Under the pieces are notes generated by a model. It saw only the letters and a list, made by a program, of their open reading frames with translations, did no database searches and was not told where the DNA came from. Below are positions 47,011 through 55,529 of a stretch of 64,000 bases of DNA, one piece after another (the first letter of the stretch is position 1; the number at the start of each line of letters is the position of its first letter). Made by a program: the position numbers and the translations under genes. This DNA comes from Acetobacter oeni (GTDB taxonomy: Bacteria; Pseudomonadota; Alphaproteobacteria; Acetobacterales; Acetobacteraceae): positions 1-64,000 of the forward strand of contig NZ_WOTA01000018.1 in assembly GCF_011516825.1 (NCBI RefSeq). The letters are read 5' to 3'.

Positions 47011-48102
47011 TCAGGCAGCCCGGCTTGCCGAGCGTGCGTCTTCCTCAGCAACCAGAGCCCGCACGCGGGGAATCAGATCGCGGCCATATTCATAAGCATC
47101 AGGCAGCGGATCGAATCCACGAATCAGGAAAGTACTGATCCCGATCCGGTAATAATCCAGCAGCGCATCCGCCACCTGATCCGGCGTACCCACCAGTGAT
47201 GTCGAATTCCCCTTCGCCCCGGTCAGCGCCGCGATCCCCGTCCACAAACGCTTGTCGAGCCGCGTTCCCTGACCGGCCGCGGCAAGCAGACGACGCGATC
47301 CTTCATTCGGAATCTCAGCGTTGCGCGTGAAACCGGTTTTTTCCTGAAGAGACCGGGCTGTCTCAAGAATCCGGTCCGCCCTGGCCCAGGCCGCCTCCTC
47401 CGTATCCGCAAGGACAGGGCGCAGGGACAGCGAGAACCGGGGTGTGCGCCCGTATCGCGCGGCGGAGGCCCGGACCCGGGCAACCGTTTCAGCAACCTGC
47501 TCGTACGTCTCACCCCACAGCGCATAAACATCGGCATGCCGACCGGCCACCGCGATGGCTTCCTCCGATGACCCGCCGAAATAAACCGGAATCCCCGACT
47601 CACGATAAGGCCGGACGAGCGAGTTCGCCCCGCGAACATCGTAGAATCTGCCAGCATAATCGAAAGACGCCGGCTCGCTCCATTCCTTTCGGACGATGTC
47701 GAGATATTCGCTCGTCCGGGCATACCGTTCCGCCTTGGTGGTATGATCGCCGTCCGCCTGAAGCTCAATATCACTACCGCCCGTGATGATATGTACGGCA
47801 ACCCGGCCCCGTGACAGATGATCAAGCGTGGCAAGCTGACGCGCCACGATGGTCGGCGCGTTAAAACCTGGCCGGTGCGCGATCAGCACACCCAGATCGC
47901 GGGTCACCGACGTCGCGTGCTGCGCCACAAGAATGCTTTCGGGCGAGCTGGCGTTAAAGGCGATCAGAGTTCTGTCGAATCCACCGTTTTCATGAAGTTT
48001 TGCCGATGTCTCGATATGATTCAGATTCACCACCGGACCCTCCGGAGGAATAATCTCTGACTGATTGCGGCTCCCGATGAAACCAATGAACTCAACGGAC
48101 AT
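47011..48102 (-). CDS. LLM-class FMNH2-dependent alkanesulfonate monooxygenase-like protein
   Basis: A 363-residue luciferase-like monooxygenase close to SsuD: VEFIGFIGSRNQSE, VLIAHRPGFNAPTIVARQLA, GRVAVHIITGGSDIELQADG and VYFGGSSEEAIAVAG are SsuD-type blocks. It would cleave the C-S bond of a sulfonate with O2 and reduced flavin, releasing sulfite and an aldehyde. It is first in a five-gene minus-strand operon (dehydrogenase, aldolase, thiol dioxygenase, rhodanese) and divergent from a LysR gene. A flavin reductase is encoded at 49923-50462. Confidence 0.9.
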   Translation of the reverse strand: MSVEFIGFIGSRNQSEIIPPEGPVVNLNHIETSAKLHENGGFDRTLIAFNASSPESILVAQHATSVTRDLGVLIAHRPGFNAPTIVARQLATLDHLSRGRVAVHIITGGSDIELQADGDHTTKAERYARTSEYLDIVRKEWSEPASFDYAGRFYDVRGANSLVRPYRESGIPVYFGGSSEEAIAVAGRHADVYALWGETYEQVAETVARVRASAARYGRTPRFSLSLRPVLADTEEAAWARADRILETARSLQEKTGFTRNAEIPNEGSRRLLAAAGQGTRLDKRLWTGIAALTGAKGNSTSLVGTPDQVADALLDYYRIGISTFLIRGFDPLPDAYEYGRDLIPRVRALVAEEDARSASRAA

Positions 48103-48118
48103 GGCGTGTCCCCTTATT

Positions 48119-48194
48119 GCACTAAAATGATTAGTGATTAGTTAAATTAACTCTTGCTTATGCAGATAAAACAAGCAAGAAATAATCATAGTGC
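48119..48194. promoter_or_regulatory. nested inverted repeats in the LLM/LysR divergent promoter
   Basis: Three dyads share an AT-rich 146-base spacer. The outer pair is GCACTA-aaa-TGATTA (48119-48133) with TAATCATAGTGC (48183-48194). Between them lie the perfect palindrome AGTTAAATTAACT (48140-48152) and the seven-base pair CTTGCTT (48153-48159)/AAGCAAG (48173-48179). This is what a LysR-controlled divergent promoter could look like, with multiple operator sites. Binding is inferred. Confidence 0.55.
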
Positions 48195-48248
48195 AGTTTA
48201 CGGGCGTTAATATGCCAGAGAGGCATGACCCGATCAGGAGTGCCCGCC

Positions 48249-49136
48249 ATGTCCCAGTCCGGCCATTCCCTCCCGCAGCGCATGGCACGCAACGTGCCAA
48301 CCGAACTGCTGCGATCCTTCGTCGCCATTGTCGAAGCCGGCTCCATGGCGCAGGCCACGGAAACGATTTTCCTGACGCAGTCCGCGCTCAGCCTTCAGAT
48401 GAAACGACTGGAAGACACCCTTCAGCAAAAACTGTTCCGGCGGGACGGTCGCCGCCTCCTGCTCACCCCCGTCGGCGAGGAACTCGTCACCTACGCCCGC
48501 CAGCTGCTCGCCCTCAATGACCAGATCGTCCGGTCGCTGGGCCAGGATTTCGACCCCGAACCCATCACCATCGGCATGGTGCAGGATTTTGCCGATACGA
48601 TTCTCCCCGACGTCCTCGGGGAATTTCGTCTCGCCCATCCGCGATCAAGACTCGTCGTGCGTGTCGGCGGCTCCGTGGAGCTGCTGGAAATGTTCGACCG
48701 CTCACGCCTCGATCTCGTTCTCTGCCTCGGTCAGCATGGCGACCGGCAGGGCGCGACATGGGACGTGGTCGGCCACGATCAGATGGCCTGGATCGGAGAC
48801 CCCGCCATCGCGGAACGCGAGGAAGTGCCCCTGGTTCTTCTCGAACCTCCCTGCCGTTTTCGTGACGCGGCGCTCCGCGTGCTCACAGAGGAACGGCGGG
48901 ATTACCGCCTTGTGCTGGAAACCCCCAACCTGCCGGCCATGCGGGCAGGTGTTCGCGGACGTCTGGGAATCAGTTGTCGTACCCGACGCTTCGCCACGGC
49001 GGAAGGCCTGCCCGTCATCACCAGCGGAACCCTGCCGGACGTTCCCGCCATCGAGACAATCCTGGTGCGTCGCAACGGCCTTTCAGATGCCGGAACCGAT
49101 CTGGGCGACCTTCTGGCGCGGGCGGCCGCCGGTTGA
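48249..49136 (+). CDS. LysR family transcriptional regulator
   Basis: A 295-residue LysR-type regulator. The winged helix-turn-helix occupies about residues 14-72 (LLRSFVAIVEAGSMAQATE, LTQSALSLQMKRLED), followed by a substrate-binding effector domain. It is divergent from the LLM operon and leads a plus-strand operon with a peroxiredoxin-like protein, a flavin reductase and an ABC transporter, so it is the obvious local regulator of sulfur scavenging, comparable in role to Cbl or CysB although not clearly orthologous. The ATG at 48249 has AGGAG eight bases upstream. Confidence 0.9.
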   Translation: MSQSGHSLPQRMARNVPTELLRSFVAIVEAGSMAQATETIFLTQSALSLQMKRLEDTLQQKLFRRDGRRLLLTPVGEELVTYARQLLALNDQIVRSLGQDFDPEPITIGMVQDFADTILPDVLGEFRLAHPRSRLVVRVGGSVELLEMFDRSRLDLVLCLGQHGDRQGATWDVVGHDQMAWIGDPAIAEREEVPLVLLEPPCRFRDAALRVLTEERRDYRLVLETPNLPAMRAGVRGRLGISCRTRRFATAEGLPVITSGTLPDVPAIETILVRRNGLSDAGTDLGDLLARAAAG

Positions 49137-49231
49137 GCAACACTCAAGCGACAGTTGAAAAGAACTCCTTATGCACCGGACACGCCTCCGCGCCAGGATC
49201 GGTCGTCGGATATTCTTTTCTGAGGATCATC

Positions 49232-49933
49232 ATGAGTTCAGATCGCGTCAACGCCCGGCCATCGCTCCGGTCCCGGTTCCAGACCCTCGAAGAGGAACGG
49301 GCCCGCACATGGACACCGGAGGCGCTCGCCGTAAACCGTAACCAGAGAACCCGTCTCGTGCGTGAACACGACGCGACAGCCCATGTCCGTGCCGGCGATG
49401 TCCTGCCCGATATTTCGCTCCGGCCCCTCGACGGAACGCCGGTTTCTCTGTCCCGTCTTGCTGAAAACGGTCCGTTCGTTCTGGTCTTTTTCCGCTTTGC
49501 CGGGTGTCCGGCCTGTAACATCGCGCTGCCTTATTACCGCGACACACTCTGGCCCCGTCTGTCAGCCGCCGGCATCCCCCTGATCGCCATCTCGCCGCAG
49601 CCAGCCGGACCGCTCAGCGAGATCGTGACCCGGCATGATCTGCCCTTTCCGGTCGTCTCCGACACGGACCTCACCCTCTCCCGCGCGCTCGGGATCACCT
49701 ATGAGTTCGATGAACCCTCCCGTCTGTCAGCCGAAACCAAAGGCGGTAAAAGTGCTTCTCTGAACGGCCTTGACAATACCTGGGAACTTCCAAAACCAGC
49801 CGTGCTGATCGCAGGCGCCGGACGCGTCGTACAGTTCGCCGACATCTCCCCGGACTGGATGGACCGCACAGAAAGCGAAGACATCCTGGACGCACTTGGT
49901 CTGAAAAAGGAGGCCGCCTCCCATGCAGCCTGA
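49232..49933 (+). CDS. AhpC/TSA-type peroxiredoxin-like protein
   Basis: A 233-residue redoxin. After a helical N-terminal extension (about residues 1-45, Arg-rich) comes a thioredoxin fold with the motif FFRFAGCPACNIALPYY (about residues 85-102), a CxxC pair, and later VVSDTDLTLSRALGITYEF. Such peroxiredoxin-like proteins are reductases or peroxidases; in a sulfonate operon it may protect against flavin-generated peroxide. The ATG has GAGGA six bases upstream, and its 3' end overlaps the flavin reductase by 11 bases. Confidence 0.85.
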   Translation: MSSDRVNARPSLRSRFQTLEEERARTWTPEALAVNRNQRTRLVREHDATAHVRAGDVLPDISLRPLDGTPVSLSRLAENGPFVLVFFRFAGCPACNIALPYYRDTLWPRLSAAGIPLIAISPQPAGPLSEIVTRHDLPFPVVSDTDLTLSRALGITYEFDEPSRLSAETKGGKSASLNGLDNTWELPKPAVLIAGAGRVVQFADISPDWMDRTESEDILDALGLKKEAASHAA

Positions 49934-50462
49934 AACACTCGCCGACCTGACACGCCCGCCCGTGGCGACCGATCTTTTCCGTGAGGCCATGAGCCGCCTT
50001 GGCGCGCCGGTCACGCTCGTCACCACGGACGGCCCCGCCGGGCGCCAGGGGCTGACGGTTTCAGCGATCACAAGCGTCAGCGACGCACCGCCAACTGTTC
50101 TCGTCTGCCTCAACCGCTCGAACCGGTCGCACGAAACCTTTTTGCAAAACGGCGTCGTCGGAATCAGCATTCTTGGCGCCCCGCACAATGCGCTGGCAGG
50201 CATTTTTGCCAGCAGCCGGCGCAGCGCAGACGAAAAATTCGCCACCGGCCGGTGGCGGACAGGCCAGACCGGAGCCCCCCTGCTCGATGACGCGGTGGTG
50301 ACACTCGACTGCACCATCAGCGATATTCACAGCTCAGGCAGCCACGATGTGCTGTTCTGCATCGTCGAAGCCATCGGCCTGCACGATGCCCCGGAAGCCG
50401 GCCTCGCCTGGTTCGGGAGAAACTTCCACCATCTGCCGCTCTCCGGCAGTGCCACACAATAA
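49923..50462 (+). CDS. flavin reductase (FMN-binding, HpaC/SsuE-like role)
   Basis: A 179-residue protein of the flavin reductase-like FMN-binding family. Signature segments are REAMSRLGAPVTLVTTDG (about residues 20-37), GLTVSAITSVSDAPPTVLVCLNR and VGISILGAPH. It should supply FMNH2 to the LLM monooxygenases nearby, the role SsuE plays in E. coli, although it belongs to a different reductase family. GGAGG lies about nine bases before the start, within the end of the preceding gene. Confidence 0.9.
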   Translation: MQPETLADLTRPPVATDLFREAMSRLGAPVTLVTTDGPAGRQGLTVSAITSVSDAPPTVLVCLNRSNRSHETFLQNGVVGISILGAPHNALAGIFASSRRSADEKFATGRWRTGQTGAPLLDDAVVTLDCTISDIHSSGSHDVLFCIVEAIGLHDAPEAGLAWFGRNFHHLPLSGSATQ

Positions 50463-50483
50463 ATCCGCCCGGAAAGAGCAATT

Positions 50484-51536
50484 ATGACATTGGACCGGTT
50501 CACATCCCGCAGAATCCTTCTCGGCGCCGGACTGACGGGGCTCTCCGCCCTCGCCACCCGGCCGCTGTTCGCCCAGACAGCCGCCCACGAAGAGACATGC
50601 CATTCCGCGGTACCGGACAATGTAAAACCCCTGACAGGCGCGCCGCGGAAACTTACGATCGCATGGAACGAAACAGCCCTCTGCGTCGCTGCGGTGCCGG
50701 TGGCAAAAGAGAAAGGGTTTTTCGCGCGCCGCAATCTGGATATCGATTATATCAATTTCGGCGGCGCCACGGATCAGCTCCTGGAAGCAATCTCCACCGG
50801 CAAGGCCGACGGCGCGCCCGGAATGGCTTTGCGCTGGCTGAAACCCCTGCAACAGGGCTTTGACGTCAAACTCGTTGCCGGCCTGCATGCCGGCTGCATG
50901 TATCTGATGGTGCCCGAAGGCAGCCCCGTCAGACAGATCACCGACCTGAAAGGAAAAACCGTCGGCGTCACCGACATGGGTGGCCCCGACCGGAATTTCT
51001 TCGCAATCCGGGTCAAAGAAGCCGGCCTCGATCCGGAAAACGATATTTCCTGGCGCGCTTATCCACCCGACCTCCTGCCGCTCGCGCTTCAGCGCAACGA
51101 AGTGCAGGCCATCTCGGACGGCGATCCCGTAAGCTGGCTCCAGAAACGCCAGTTCGGCCTGCGGGATATCGACAGCAACATGAGCGACCAGTGGGCACAT
51201 ACGACATGCTGCGTGATCGGACTCCGCGGCAGCCTGGTGCGCGACGAACCCGATGTCGCCCGCGCCGTCACACAGGCGATCCTGGAAGCCGGCGCCTGGC
51301 TGGCCTGCAATCCGGAAGAAGCCGGAGAGATCTTCAAACCTTACGCACCCAAAGCCTCCGCCGCCGACCTGGCGGCCATGATCCGTATCCAGGGTCATCA
51401 TCATCAGACACTGGCCGGAACATTCAGAGATGAGATCGTCCTGTATGCGGAAGCTCTGAAAAGCGTCGGCGTCTTTCGTCCTTCTCTCGACACGGCACGC
51501 TATGCCAGCCGTGTCACACAGGATCTGTTTGTATAA
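50484..51536 (+). CDS. ABC transporter binding protein with Tat-like signal
   Basis: A 350-residue NMT1/SsuA-type binding protein. The N-terminus has a twin-arginine-like signal (TSRRILLGAGLTGLSALA, residues about 7-24) ending at LFAQT. LTIAWNETALCVAAVPVAKEKGFF, NLDIDYINFGGATDQLLEAI and SDGDPVSWLQKRQ mark the family. It should capture an organosulfur anion for the permease and ATPase encoded just downstream, the permease start overlapping its stop. Export in folded form suggests a cofactor or fast folding, but Tat use is predicted only. Confidence 0.88.
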   Translation: MTLDRFTSRRILLGAGLTGLSALATRPLFAQTAAHEETCHSAVPDNVKPLTGAPRKLTIAWNETALCVAAVPVAKEKGFFARRNLDIDYINFGGATDQLLEAISTGKADGAPGMALRWLKPLQQGFDVKLVAGLHAGCMYLMVPEGSPVRQITDLKGKTVGVTDMGGPDRNFFAIRVKEAGLDPENDISWRAYPPDLLPLALQRNEVQAISDGDPVSWLQKRQFGLRDIDSNMSDQWAHTTCCVIGLRGSLVRDEPDVARAVTQAILEAGAWLACNPEEAGEIFKPYAPKASAADLAAMIRIQGHHHQTLAGTFRDEIVLYAEALKSVGVFRPSLDTARYASRVTQDLFV

Positions 51537-52525
51537 TGAGCGGAACAGACATGGCTTTTTCCGGACAGGCCATAACCGGAACCGCATCGGCATCTCCCGC
51601 CGGGTTACGCCCCGTTCTCCTGCCCTGGCTCGCCGGCCCGGCCTGGCTGGCGGCGGCTCTGGTCACACATTACTGGCCGGACGCCGATGATTTTCCCGAT
51701 ACGAATCTTCTTGCCATCCTGTTCGGTGTCGTCGGGATCGCCCTCCTTATCGGAGCCGCCCTGCGCCTGCTGACCGTGCGGGCTCCCTGGCTGATCGTCC
51801 TTGGCCTCGGCCTCGGCGCATGGGAGATCGCCCAGGCCAAACTGATCGCCCTCCCGCGCCCGTTCTTCGGAACACCCCAGGATCTGCTGGATGTTTTCAT
51901 CACCGACTGGCACCGCCTCGGGCTCAGCCTGCTTCATTCGCTCGGACTGCTCGCCGTGGGCTATGCGGCCGGCTCCCTCTCAGGCATCGCCGTCGGCATC
52001 GGACTGGGCCGCTCAAAACGCTTTCGGTACTGGACACACCCGATCCTTCGCGCCATCGGTCCCCTGCCGCCCGTCGCGCTGCTGCCACTCGCCTTCGTGC
52101 TGATCCCTTCAAGCTGGCTGGCGGGGGAAGCCCTCATGGCCCTGGCTTCCGGCTTCCCCGCCGCGATCCTCACATGGTCCGGCATCGCCGCCGTCGATCC
52201 GGCTTACTACGATGTCGCCCGGACCATGGGCGCGCGCGAACGCTTTCTCACATTCCGCGTCGCTCTCCCGGCGGCCATGCCTCAGATTTTCGTTGGCCTG
52301 TTCATGGGACTCGGCGCCTCGTTCGCCATGCTGATCGTGGCCGAAATGCTCGGCGTAAAGGCCGGTCTCGGATTCTACATGCAGTGGGCACAGGGATGGG
52401 CCGCCTACCCTAATATGTATGCAGCCCTCTTCGTCATGTCGGCGATGTGCACAGGACTTATCACACTTCTGTTCCGCGTCCGCGATCGTATTCTTGTCTG
52501 GCAGAAGGACGGACTGAAATGGTGA
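51536..52525 (+). CDS. ABC transporter permease, second sulfonate-type system
   Basis: A 329-residue permease. The N-terminal third contains three extra hydrophobic segments (LLPWLAGPAWLAAALV, LLAILFGVVGIALLIGAALRLL, LIVLGLGLGAWEIAQA) before the transporter core, making it longer than SsuC. The EAA loop reads YYDVARTMGARERFLTFRVALPAAMPQIFVGLF near residue 225. Its start overlaps the binding-protein stop by one base, and the ATPase start overlaps its end by seven bases. Confidence 0.86.
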   Translation: MSGTDMAFSGQAITGTASASPAGLRPVLLPWLAGPAWLAAALVTHYWPDADDFPDTNLLAILFGVVGIALLIGAALRLLTVRAPWLIVLGLGLGAWEIAQAKLIALPRPFFGTPQDLLDVFITDWHRLGLSLLHSLGLLAVGYAAGSLSGIAVGIGLGRSKRFRYWTHPILRAIGPLPPVALLPLAFVLIPSSWLAGEALMALASGFPAAILTWSGIAAVDPAYYDVARTMGARERFLTFRVALPAAMPQIFVGLFMGLGASFAMLIVAEMLGVKAGLGFYMQWAQGWAAYPNMYAALFVMSAMCTGLITLLFRVRDRILVWQKDGLKW

Positions 52526-53289
52526 CACCCTCCCCTGGCAATGGCCTCGCACTCAGCCTCTCCGGCATCCGGCACGGCTACACGATCGGCGGCGATTTCA
52601 CCGCCGTCGTAAGCGGCGTCACGCTCAACGTCGCCGCAGGCGAATTCGTGGCGCTGCTCGGCCCGTCAGGCTGCGGAAAATCGACCCTGCTGCGACTGGT
52701 CGCAGGTCTTGAACCCCCGCATGACGGCGAAATTCTCGCCGACGGCCTGCCCGTGCATGGTCCGGACCCGGACCGGATTCTGATGTTTCAGGACCCGACC
52801 CTCTATCCATGGCGCAACGTCCGCCAGAACGTGGCCCTGTCACAGGATATTTCCGGAAAACGCGACAACGCCGCCATCGATCAGGTTCTCTCGCTTGTCG
52901 GCCTGAACGGTTTCGAACGCGCCTGGCCACACCAGCTTTCCGGAGGCATGGCGCAACGCGCCGCCCTCGCCCGGGCTCTGATAAACCGTCCGAAATTACT
53001 GCTTCTTGATGAACCGCTCGGAAAACTCGACGCACTCACCCGGCTGACAATGCAGACCGAACTGCACCGTCTCTGGAAAGAGCGCGGCTTCACCGCGATC
53101 ATGGTGACGCATGATGTGGAGGAAGCCCTGTTTCTGGCCACGCGCATTGTCACGCTCAGCACGAGACCAGCCCGGATTTTGTCGGATATTCAGGTCGATC
53201 TGCCCTTCCACCGCCATCGTGACGACCCGCAGGTTCTGCAACTCCGCAGAGATATCCTGACACAGCTTGGACATCGGGATGACTGGTGA
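52519..53289 (+). CDS. ABC transporter ATP-binding protein, second sulfonate-type system
   Basis: A 256-residue ABC ATPase. Walker A is GPSGCGKSTLLRLV (about residues 49-62), the Q-loop region is MFQDPTLYPWRNV, the signature is LSGGMAQR, Walker B is LLLLDEPLGKLDALT and the switch His is in VTHDVEEA. It belongs to the nitrate/sulfonate/taurine subfamily. The ATG at 52519 lies inside the end of the permease gene. It completes the second importer of the island and ends the LysR-led operon. Confidence 0.9.
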   Translation: MVTPSPGNGLALSLSGIRHGYTIGGDFTAVVSGVTLNVAAGEFVALLGPSGCGKSTLLRLVAGLEPPHDGEILADGLPVHGPDPDRILMFQDPTLYPWRNVRQNVALSQDISGKRDNAAIDQVLSLVGLNGFERAWPHQLSGGMAQRAALARALINRPKLLLLDEPLGKLDALTRLTMQTELHRLWKERGFTAIMVTHDVEEALFLATRIVTLSTRPARILSDIQVDLPFHRHRDDPQVLQLRRDILTQLGHRDDW

Positions 53290-53320
53290 CGTGATTTCCC
53301 ACACAAATCGCATCCGCAAA

Positions 53321-53345
53321 GAAAATTGCTCCCGAGTTATAATGA
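53321..53345 (+). promoter_or_regulatory. shared promoter-like motif, copy 1
   Basis: GAAAATTGCTCCCGAGTTATAATGA, quoted here in two parts as GAAAATTGCTCCCG and AGTTATAATGA, contains a consensus TATAAT. A near copy occurs at 55367-55390 upstream of the orphan binding protein. It lies 75 bases before the hydrolase gene. It is probably a promoter; co-regulation is inferred from the similarity. Confidence 0.5.
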
Positions 53346-53419
53346 AAGACTTTCAATACAAAGCCGGAAACCCCTGAAACCGGAGAACGCTTGTCTCACC
53401 CGCAGCTCAGGACATCACG

Positions 53420-54133
53420 ATGAAGCAATCTCTTCATGCCGGCCGATCAGAGATAAGAAAAACGGGCTTTATCCCGCATTCAGCCGTCCCCCTGACTGTA
53501 TTGCCCGAGGACATTGTCAAAGCTCTTGCCGGATTCGAGATTGTTATCGTTCCCGGACTCGATGACTCAGGACAGAAACACTGGCAATCACAATGGGAGA
53601 CCCTGTTCTCAGAGAAAAATCTGCGCGTCGATCGTGTCCGACAGGAAAGCTGGACATACCCGGTGCGCGCGCGGTGGCAGGCCGGACTGGCAGACGCGCT
53701 TCAGAACCGCCGCCGCCCGGTTCTCCTGATAACGCACAGCCTGGGCGCCGTTCTGAGTGCCGGCTTTCATGACGCCGCCATCGCGGGCGCTCTGCTCGTC
53801 GCCCCGGCTGACACAGAACAATGCACGCTCCCGGATCATGCCCGTATCGCGGATTTCTCACCTCTCCCGTCCGGCCCGCTGAATTTCCCGGCTCTTCTTG
53901 TCGCAAGCCGTAACGATGAATGGCTTTCCCTGACCCGCGCCCGTCGTCTTGCCACGGCCTGGAGCCTCGAATTTTTCGATGCCGGAGCTGTCGGCCATAT
54001 CGGCAACAACAACCCCGAACCGGGTTACTGGCCGGATGGTCTGAACGCACTCCGGCGTCTGCTTGAAATCATGAACGTCCTGCCACCGACGCCACATTCA
54101 CACCGGACACCCGACAGAAAATCACATTCGTAA
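53420..54133 (+). CDS. RBBP9/YdeN-type alpha/beta hydrolase
   Basis: A 237-residue serine hydrolase of the RBBP9/YdeN family. VIVPGLDDSGQKHWQSQWE near residue 42 is the family opening; the catalytic triad is seen as Ser in ITHSLGA (about 113), Asp in SRNDEWLS (about 172) and His in GAVGHIGN (about 193). There is no signal peptide. Such hydrolases often sit in sulfonate and sulfate-ester loci, but their substrate is not established. The ATG has AGGA seven bases upstream. The gene is followed by the second LLM monooxygenase after about 100 bases. Confidence 0.85.
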   Translation: MKQSLHAGRSEIRKTGFIPHSAVPLTVLPEDIVKALAGFEIVIVPGLDDSGQKHWQSQWETLFSEKNLRVDRVRQESWTYPVRARWQAGLADALQNRRRPVLLITHSLGAVLSAGFHDAAIAGALLVAPADTEQCTLPDHARIADFSPLPSGPLNFPALLVASRNDEWLSLTRARRLATAWSLEFFDAGAVGHIGNNNPEPGYWPDGLNALRRLLEIMNVLPPTPHSHRTPDRKSHS

Positions 54134-54234
54134 TTGTCAGGGAATCGTCAATTCAGCCTTGAGACTTACTTGCGTGACGGAGCCCGCGCTCAGGACAGAT
54201 GATAACAACATCACATGTCAAAGGGGTTCCGGAA

Positions 54235-55323
54235 ATGTCGGTAAATTTTATTGGCTATATCGGGTTCAACAACACATCGGAACTACATTCCGCTGTCCGC
54301 AGCCGCGCGCTGGATCGCGATTATATCCGCTCAGCTCTTCAGGTTCAGGAAGACGGCGGCTTTGACCGGGTGCTGATCCCTTTCGGTTCCAGCTCACCGG
54401 AAAGCCAGATTGTCGCGGCCTACGGAACAGCACTCACCACAAAGCTCGGTTTTCTTGTTGCTCACCGGCCGGGGTTTACTCAGCCAACACTCGCCGCGCG
54501 TCAGCTGGCAACACTCGATCAGCTGTCGGACGGGCGTGTCGCCGTCCACATCATCACAGGCGGCGCCGATGAGGATATGGCCAGAGACGGGGATGTCGGC
54601 ACGACAAAAACCGAGCGCTATGCCCGCAGTGACGAATATCTGAGCATCCTGAGGGAAGAATGGACAGCACGGGCCCCGTTCGATCATGACGGAAAGTTTT
54701 ACCATATCCGAAAAGCATTCAGTTCCGTTCATCCCGGGAATCTTCCGGTGTTTTTTGGCGGCACCTCACCGGAAGCCATCGACGTCGCCGGACGGCATGC
54801 CGACGTCTACGCCACCTGGGGAGAAACACTCGAAGCAACACGGGAAGTCGTGTCACGCGTCAGAGCCTCTGCCGCCCGTTACGGACGCAGGATCGGCTTT
54901 TCCCTTTCGCTGCGCCCCGTTATAGCGGACACAGAGGAAGCCGCCTGGAAACGTGCGGCGGAAATCGAAGACCAGGTCCGTGCCAGTCGTGAACAGGCCG
55001 GCCTGCCCCTCAGCGGTCATCGTCCGCCCAATGATGGCTCACGTCGCCTGCTGGAAACAGCTTCCGCCCGCCGTCAGGATACCCGCCTGTGGACAGGAGT
55101 GGCCAGGCTCACAGGGGCCGCCGGAAACTCGACCGGCCTCGTCGGCACCGCTGAACAGGTCGCGGAAAGCCTTCTCGAATACTATAAGCTCGGCATAGGT
55201 AATTTCCTGATCCGTGGCTTCGAGCCCCTTGATGATGCCAGACGCTACGGTGAGGAACTTATTCCTCTGACACGCGATCTCGTCACGGCTCTGGATACCA
55301 CGGAAGAGCGGCAGGCGGTTTGA
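54235..55323 (+). CDS. second LLM-class alkanesulfonate monooxygenase-like protein
   Basis: A 362-residue SsuD-like flavin-dependent monooxygenase, clearly paralogous to the protein encoded at 47011-48102: both share VNFIGYIGFNNTSE-type starts, LVAHRPGF, GRVAVHIITGGADED and VFFGGTSPEAIDVAGRHADVYA. It would use FMNH2 and O2 to desulfonate a different sulfonate. The ATG at 54235 has AGGGG eight bases upstream; an in-frame ATG lies 36 bases earlier. It is followed by an orphan binding protein. Confidence 0.9.
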   Translation: MSVNFIGYIGFNNTSELHSAVRSRALDRDYIRSALQVQEDGGFDRVLIPFGSSSPESQIVAAYGTALTTKLGFLVAHRPGFTQPTLAARQLATLDQLSDGRVAVHIITGGADEDMARDGDVGTTKTERYARSDEYLSILREEWTARAPFDHDGKFYHIRKAFSSVHPGNLPVFFGGTSPEAIDVAGRHADVYATWGETLEATREVVSRVRASAARYGRRIGFSLSLRPVIADTEEAAWKRAAEIEDQVRASREQAGLPLSGHRPPNDGSRRLLETASARRQDTRLWTGVARLTGAAGNSTGLVGTAEQVAESLLEYYKLGIGNFLIRGFEPLDDARRYGEELIPLTRDLVTALDTTEERQAV

Positions 55324-55366
55324 AAGCGGCTCAGACACCTGTCGTCGCACCATGGTCTGAAACAGG

Positions 55367-55390
55367 GAAAATGTCCCGCTGTTATAATGA
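55367..55390 (+). promoter_or_regulatory. shared promoter-like motif, copy 2
   Basis: GAAAATGTCCCGCTG followed by TTATAATGA is a near copy of the motif at 53321-53345. Here it forms an extended minus-10 element (TG-T-TATAAT). It lies 140 bases before the orphan binding-protein gene. Confidence 0.5.
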
Positions 55391-55529
55391 TATTCTCCGG
55401 AACAGAAACAGGCTGTCGACACATCAGTGTCAGCGGCCTTACGGTGTTTAATGTTATGTCAGCCGCCCGCAACAGAGACTCAGACGGCGGAACAAAACGC
55501 CACTCACCGGCCCAAAGGGGCAATATCAG

